This document shows, one piece after another, positions 60,105 through 64,000 of a DNA stretch of 64,000 bases; the stretch's first letter is position 1, and the number at the start of each line of letters is the position of its first letter. The notes beneath the pieces are model-generated. The model searched no databases. It worked only from the letters and a program-made list of their open reading frames with translations, and was not told the origin of the DNA. The translations under genes and the position numbers were made by a program. Source of the stretch: an uncultured Croceicoccus sp. GTDB lineage: Bacteria > Pseudomonadota > Alphaproteobacteria > Sphingomonadales > Sphingomonadaceae. The stretch is from the NCBI RefSeq assembly GCF_947496385.1, contig NZ_CANMCP010000004.1, forward strand, positions 186,001-250,000. Reading direction: 5' to 3'.

Positions 60105-60950
60105 ATGCTGCTATTTCATCTGAGCGATATTCATTTCGGGCTGGAGGACGTGGCCGCGCTGCGCTGGGTCGCCGACGAGATCGGGAAGCAGCGCCCCGAT
60201 GCGGTCGCCATCACCGGCGATCTGACCATGCGGGCGCGGCACCGCGAATTCGACGCGGCGTGCCAGTGGATCAGCGCGCTCGACGTGCCCGTCACGGTCG
60301 AGGTCGGCAATCACGACATGCCCTATTTCAACCCGATCGAACGGTTCTTTTCACCCTACAAGCGGTTCCGCGCGATCGAGAGCCTGCTGGAAAAGGAACT
60401 CGATCTGGCGGGGCTGGCCATCGTGCCGCTCAAAACCGCGGCGCGGGCGCAATGGCGGCTCAACTGGTCGAAGGGGTGGGTCACCGATGCGGCGTTGAAG
60501 CACACGCTCGCCGCGCTGGACCGCCTGCCGGCGGGTACGCGCGCGCTCGTCACCTGTCACCATCCGCTGGTGGAAGTGGGGACGCGCGGCACCGCGCTGA
60601 CCCATGGGGGCGACAATGCGCTGCGCGAACTGGCGAAGCGCGGGGTGCTCGCCGTCTTGTCGGGACATGTGCACGATGCATTCGACCTGGTGCAGGATAC
60701 GGACGCCGGGCCGGTGCGCATGATCGGGGCCGGCACGCTGTCGCAGCGGCTGCGCTCGACACCGCCCAGCTTCAACGAATTGCGCTACGAAGGGGGCGAA
60801 CTCACCGTCAATGTCCGCAATCTGGAGCGGATCGCCACGGCGGACATGCAGATCCGCGACGTGCCGGAAAATGCAAAGCCGCCGCGCGATCCGGACGAAC
60901 CCGTCGCGCCGGCCAATGCGGTGCCCGAGGTCGATCCGCCGGTGCATTGA
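60105..60950 (+). CDS. Calcineurin-like metallophosphoesterase
   Basis: A 281-residue metallophosphoesterase with the metal ligands in FHLSDIHFG (Asp8, His10), ITGDLTM (Asp39), EVGNHDMPY (Asn79/His80), VTCHHPL and the late SGHVHDAF. It is close to cyclic-nucleotide phosphodiesterase-like (Icc type) enzymes, but the substrate cannot be fixed. The C-terminus is Pro-rich. AGGGA lies before the ATG at 60105. It is paired with the lipid kinase. Confidence 0.85.
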   Translation: MLLFHLSDIHFGLEDVAALRWVADEIGKQRPDAVAITGDLTMRARHREFDAACQWISALDVPVTVEVGNHDMPYFNPIERFFSPYKRFRAIESLLEKELDLAGLAIVPLKTAARAQWRLNWSKGWVTDAALKHTLAALDRLPAGTRALVTCHHPLVEVGTRGTALTHGGDNALRELAKRGVLAVLSGHVHDAFDLVQDTDAGPVRMIGAGTLSQRLRSTPPSFNELRYEGGELTVNVRNLERIATADMQIRDVPENAKPPRDPDEPVAPANAVPEVDPPVH

Positions 60951-60987
60951 TGCCCGGCCGATCCGCCACGCGCGTCGCTCGCGCATG

Positions 60988-61025
60988 AAAAAAGGGCCCG
61001 CCGCAATGGCAGGCCCTTTTCTTTT
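60988..61025. terminator. Bidirectional terminator between phosphoesterase and rpsI
   Basis: Stem AAAAGGGCC (60990-60998) pairs with GGCCCTTTT (61012-61020), with an inner GCC / GGC pair, followed by CTTTT. A long A run precedes it, so it serves both convergent transcripts. Confidence 0.85.
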
Positions 61026-61043
61026 GCGATGGCGCGCGAGCGA

Positions 61044-61568
61044 TCAGCGCTTCGAGAACTGGAAGCTGCGGCGTGCCTTCGCACGGCCGTACTTCTTGCG
61101 CTCCACGACGCGGCTGTCACGGGTGAGGAAACCCTCGGCCTTGACGGCGCTGCGCAGGGCAGGCTCGAACTTCGACAGCGCCTGCGCGATGCCGTGCTTG
61201 ACCGCACCGGCCTGACCCGAAAGACCGCCGCCCTTCACCGTGGCGACGACGTCGTACTGGCCTTCACGCTCGGTCACGCCGAACGGCTGATTGAGGACGA
61301 GACGCAGGGTGGGACGTGCGAAATACACTTCCTGATCGCGGCCGTTGACCGTGATCTTGCCGCTGCCGGGCTTGAGCCAGACGCGGGCGGTCGCATCCTT
61401 GCGGCGGCCGGTGGCGTAGGCGCGGCCCTGTGCGTCCAGCTCCTGCTCGCGCAGCGGCGCGGTCGGGGCGGCGGGTGCGGTCGGCGCGGCGGTTTCGGTG
61501 TCCGCGATCTCGGTGCCTTCGGTCAGATCCTTGAGATCGGACAGGTCTTTCACTTCATTGTCAGCCAT
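61044..61568 (-). CDS. rpsI: 30S ribosomal protein S9 RpsI
   Basis: S9 sits in the 30S head with its C-terminal tail near the P-site tRNA. The 174-residue protein has an alphaproteobacterial N-terminal extension (acidic, then Ala/Pro-rich, about 1-45) before [39 protein letters not shown] and the tail [16 protein letters not shown] follow. The ATG overlaps the rplM stop (TAATG). It is the second gene of the rplM-rpsI operon. Confidence 0.96.
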   Translation of the reverse strand: MADNEVKDLSDLKDLTEGTEIADTETAAPTAPAAPTAPLREQELDAQGRAYATGRRKDATARVWLKPGSGKITVNGRDQEVYFARPTLRLVLNQPFGVTEREGQYDVVATVKGGGLSGQAGAVKHGIAQALSKFEPALRSAVKAEGFLTRDSRVVERKKYGRAKARRSFQFSKR

Positions 61569-62047
61569 TACGCACTAACCTTGTTCTTGCGATTGCGGGC
61601 GGCGACGTCGATCACCTCGGGCTGCTGACCATCGTGGGGATGTTCGGTGCCGTTGTAGAGATGCAGCGCCTTCATCTGCTGACGGCCGAGGGGGCCGCGC
61701 GGGATCATGCGTTCCACGGCCTTTTCGAGCACGCGCTCGGGAAAACGCCCTTCCAGGATCTTGGCCGGGGTGGTTTCCTTGATGCCGCCGGCATAGCCGG
61801 TGTGCTTGTAGTAGACCTTGTCGTTCATCTTCTTGCCGGTGAAGCGGACCTTGCCCGCGTTCAGCACGATGACGTGGTCGCCGCAATCGACATGCGGGGT
61901 AAAGCTCGGCTTGTGCTTGCCGCGCAGGATATTGGCGATGATCACCGCGACGCGCCCGGCGACGAGGCCGTCCGCATCGATGATGTGCCATTTCTTTTCG
62001 ACCTCGGCCGGCTTGATCGACCGGGTCTGGGTGCTGAGCGCCTTCAT
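61568..62047 (-). CDS. rplM: 50S ribosomal protein L13 RplM
   Basis: L13 is an early-assembly 50S protein. It has 159 residues from the ATG at 62047, with [77 protein letters not shown] and [24 protein letters not shown] lies at good spacing. A longer in-frame extension upstream is not conserved. Confidence 0.97.
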   Translation of the reverse strand: MKALSTQTRSIKPAEVEKKWHIIDADGLVAGRVAVIIANILRGKHKPSFTPHVDCGDHVIVLNAGKVRFTGKKMNDKVYYKHTGYAGGIKETTPAKILEGRFPERVLEKAVERMIPRGPLGRQQMKALHLYNGTEHPHDGQQPEVIDVAARNRKNKVSA

Positions 62048-62351
62048 GGCTTCAGTTCCTTCGATTGGAATAATACGAGAATCGCGCCGGAACGAATCCG
62101 AGCGCGAAGTGGGGGCGCTTTCGCGGTTTCCCCGTCGCAAGTCAAGCGAATGCGGGGGTTTGCGGAGAGGTAAAATAATACCGCACGGTTCTGTAGGGCA
62201 TGCCGCGGCCCGTCGTCGCGGTGCCCCGCCGCCGGCGTTGCGGAACGAAGCGCGGGCCGGCGTTTTATCCCTGCATGATCCTTGCATTGCGCCCATCCGC
62301 CACGCCCCGCCGCCCTTCAGAGCTCCGGCGGCGGGCGGGTGGACGGCCGCG
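62048..62351. other. Divergent promoter region, rplM / GH15
   Basis: These 304 bases separate the divergent rplM and GH15 starts. On the minus strand TTGACT (complement of 62140-62145) could be the -35 of the ribosomal-protein promoter, followed by a GC-rich spacer with no obvious -10. I see no gene here; the open frame crossing it is an overlap of GC-rich sequence. Confidence 0.45.
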
Positions 62352-64000
62352 ATGAGCCAGCGCAGGATCGCCGATTACGCGATGATCGGCGATGGGGAGA
62401 CGGCGGCGCTGGTCGGGCGCGACGGGGCCATCGAATGGCTGTGCTTCCCCCGTTTCGACGGGGAGGCGTGCCTGACCGCGCTTCTGGGCGATCACGAAAA
62501 CGGGTGCTGGCGCATGATGCCCGAAGGCCCGATCACCGCGACCGACCGGCGCTATCGCGGCGAGAGCCTGATCCTCGAAACCGATCTCACCTGCGAGACC
62601 GGCACGATCCGCATCGTCGATTTCATGTCGGAGCGGGGCGACACCCCCGATGTCGTCCGCATCGTCGAATGCATCGAAGGCGAGGTCGAACTGAAGAGCG
62701 AACTGGCGTTGCGCTTCGATTACGGGCGGGTCCATCCGCTCGTCAGGCAGGAAGACGGCGCGCGCGCCCTCGCGATCAGCGGGCCGGACGGGGTCGCGCT
62801 CGATTTCGACGATCCGATCGAGTTTGCGGACCGGCGTTTCTGCACCCATCGCCGCTTGAAGAAGGGCGAAAAAAGCCGCTTCGTGCTGAGCTGGTACCCC
62901 AGCCACGAGGAGGCGCCCTGCCGCGTGGACCCGGACGAGGCCCTGCGCGAGACCGAGGCCTTCTGGGCCGGGTGGATCGGCGAACTCGATTACGAGGGCG
63001 GGCATCGCGCCATCGTCGTGCGCTCGCTCATCACCTTGAAGGCGATGATCCACCGGCGCACCGGCGGCATCGTCGCCGCGCCAACCGCGTCGCTTCCCGA
63101 AGAGCTCGGCGGGGAGCGGAACTGGGACTATCGGTTCTGCTGGCTGCGCGATGCGACGCTTTCGCTGCTCGCGCTCACCCGCATGGGGTTCGGGGACGAG
63201 GCGCGCGCGTGGATCGAATGGCTGCGCCGGGCGGTCGGCGGCGATCCGATCGACGTGCAGCCGTTCTATACCGTCACCGGCGATCACCGCACGCTGGAAT
63301 GGGAGGCGCCCTGGCTTCCGGGGTTCGAGGAATCGACGCCGGTCCGCTTCGGCAATGGCGCGGTGGAGCAATTGCAGCTCGACATCTATGGCGAGGTGAT
63401 CGACGCGCTTTACCAGGCAAAACAGGAAGGCATCGCCGACGGCGAGACGAGCGATCAGCTCATGCGCCTGCTCACCGCGCGGGTCGAGGATTTGTGGGAG
63501 CAGCCCGACGCCGGCATCTGGGAAAGCCGGGGACCGCTGCGCCATCACACCTATTCCAAGGTCATGTGCTGGGTCGCGTTCGACCGTGCCGCATGCTGGT
63601 TCCGCGCGGACGATCCCGAACTCTCCGCGCATTATTGCGACCTTGCCGACAGGGTGAAGGCGCTGGTGATGGAAAAAGGGTGGAACGCGGAGCGCGGCAG
63701 TTTCGTCGGCGCGTTCGACCGGCCCGAACTGGACGCGGCGGTCCTGCGCCTGCCGACGGTGGGCTTCATCGACGCGTGCGATGACAAGATGATCGCCACC
63801 GTCGCTAGGATCGAGGCGGAGCTGTGCGAAGACGGGCTCGTGCGCCGCTACGATCCCGAGGACACCGATGATGGGCTGACCTGCGGGGAGGGTGCGTTCG
63901 TCGCGGTGTGCTGCTGGCTCGGCGATGTGCTCTATCTTCAGGGGCGCAAGGACGATGCGCGTGCGATGCTCGACCGGCTCTGCGCGCGGTCCAACGATCT
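62352..64000 (+). CDS. Glycoside hydrolase family 15 protein (glucoamylase/trehalase-like), 3' end outside window
   Basis: The ATG at 62352 opens a frame that is uninterrupted to the window edge (549 codons), so the C-terminus is missing. The N-terminus [20 protein letters not shown] and [13 protein letters not shown] is the GH15 beta-domain pattern. The catalytic-domain strings [13 protein letters not shown] (about 256-268) and [15 protein letters not shown] (about 511-525) supply the conserved acidic pair. Relatives include glucoamylase, trehalase and glucodextranase. The product could act on alpha-glucans or trehalose. Confidence 0.9.
   Translation, partial: MSQRRIADYAMIGDGETAALVGRDGAIEWLCFPRFDGEACLTALLGDHENGCWRMMPEGPITATDRRYRGESLILETDLTCETGTIRIVDFMSERGDTPDVVRIVECIEGEVELKSELALRFDYGRVHPLVRQEDGARALAISGPDGVALDFDDPIEFADRRFCTHRRLKKGEKSRFVLSWYPSHEEAPCRVDPDEALRETEAFWAGWIGELDYEGGHRAIVVRSLITLKAMIHRRTGGIVAAPTASLPEELGGERNWDYRFCWLRDATLSLLALTRMGFGDEARAWIEWLRRAVGGDPIDVQPFYTVTGDHRTLEWEAPWLPGFEESTPVRFGNGAVEQLQLDIYGEVIDALYQAKQEGIADGETSDQLMRLLTARVEDLWEQPDAGIWESRGPLRHHTYSKVMCWVAFDRAACWFRADDPELSAHYCDLADRVKALVMEKGWNAERGSFVGAFDRPELDAAVLRLPTVGFIDACDDKMIATVARIEAELCEDGLVRRYDPEDTDDGLTCGEGAFVAVCCWLGDVLYLQGRKDDARAMLDRLCARSND

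Noticed and set aside
1-64000. tRNA genes, rRNA, CRISPR arrays, insertion sequences or prophage
   Set aside because: I looked for T-loop GGTTCGAATCC patterns, repeated spacers, transposase motifs and terminal inverted repeats and found none that hold up.

Overview
The window reads as about 64 kb of chromosome from a GC-rich alphaproteobacterium, most likely Sphingomonadales and probably Erythrobacteraceae. The evidence is the alphaproteobacterial origin-region gene order (coaE-aroE-maf-ppsR / hemE-hemJ-rho / mnmE-mnmG-rsmG-parA-parB), together with DUF6489, UrcA, TrcR (DUF1013) and PopZ-type (DUF2497) proteins. I see no tRNA, rRNA, CRISPR array, insertion sequence or prophage. Almost every gene is ordinary core genome.

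The central feature is a probable chromosome replication origin at about 13.04-13.40 kb, between ppsR (-) and hemE (+). It has DnaA-box-like 9-mers, GANTC sites and an AT-rich flank, and genes on both sides point away from it. The parAB operon lies 10 kb to the right. Seven ParB-type palindromes built on TTTCACGTGAAA or TTTCACGTGGAA occur at 3.36, 19.76, 20.48, 22.59, 22.95, 23.90 and 36.92 kb, several of them inside genes. A PopZ-like polar organiser gene lies at 51.5 kb and a TrcR gene at 5.2 kb. The first 52 kb therefore hold origin, centromere, segregation ATPase, CTPase adaptor and a likely polar anchor.

Layout: 0-3.1 kb is a minus-strand proA-nadD-rsfS-rlmH-(secreted protein, cut by the window edge) operon. 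3.1-7.1 kb has fadD with a palindromic operator, trcR and a quinone-oxidoreductase-like gene. 7.3-13.0 kb has DUF1192, clpA and the ATGA-coupled ppsR-maf-aroE-coaE operon. 13.0-13.4 kb is oriC. 13.4-24.7 kb holds hemE, hemJ, rho, an FMN glutamate-synthase-like gene, a dienelactone hydrolase, DUF6489, mnmE, mnmG, rsmG, parA and parB. 24.7-31.4 kb has msrC, a sorbosone-dehydrogenase-like protein, a DUF815 ATPase, Sua5, two lipoproteins, carD, fdxA and an S4 protein. 31.4-41.7 kb has a Suv3-like helicase, an M23 peptidase, hemB, GNAT, a polytopic spermidine-synthase-like protein, gamma carbonic anhydrase, YggU and a UDP-GlcNAc 2-epimerase. 41.7-48.9 kb has a DNA-repair ligase/exonuclease pair, an EF-hand lipoprotein, dnaQ, hpf, ptsN, a thioesterase, DUF1491 and a SleB-type hydrolase. 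49-54.2 kb has xthA, erpA, a CBS protein, a thioredoxin-like ferredoxin, popZ, tolC and a pcm-like gene. 54.4-64 kb has class I fumarase, a LytS/LytTR two-component pair, UrcA, a lipid kinase, a phosphoesterase, rplM-rpsI and a GH15 enzyme that runs off the right edge.

All calls come from reading the sequence and from family knowledge; no database search was run. The origin and parS calls rest on visible motifs plus synteny. The least certain items are promoters, some start codons and the exact limits of oriC.
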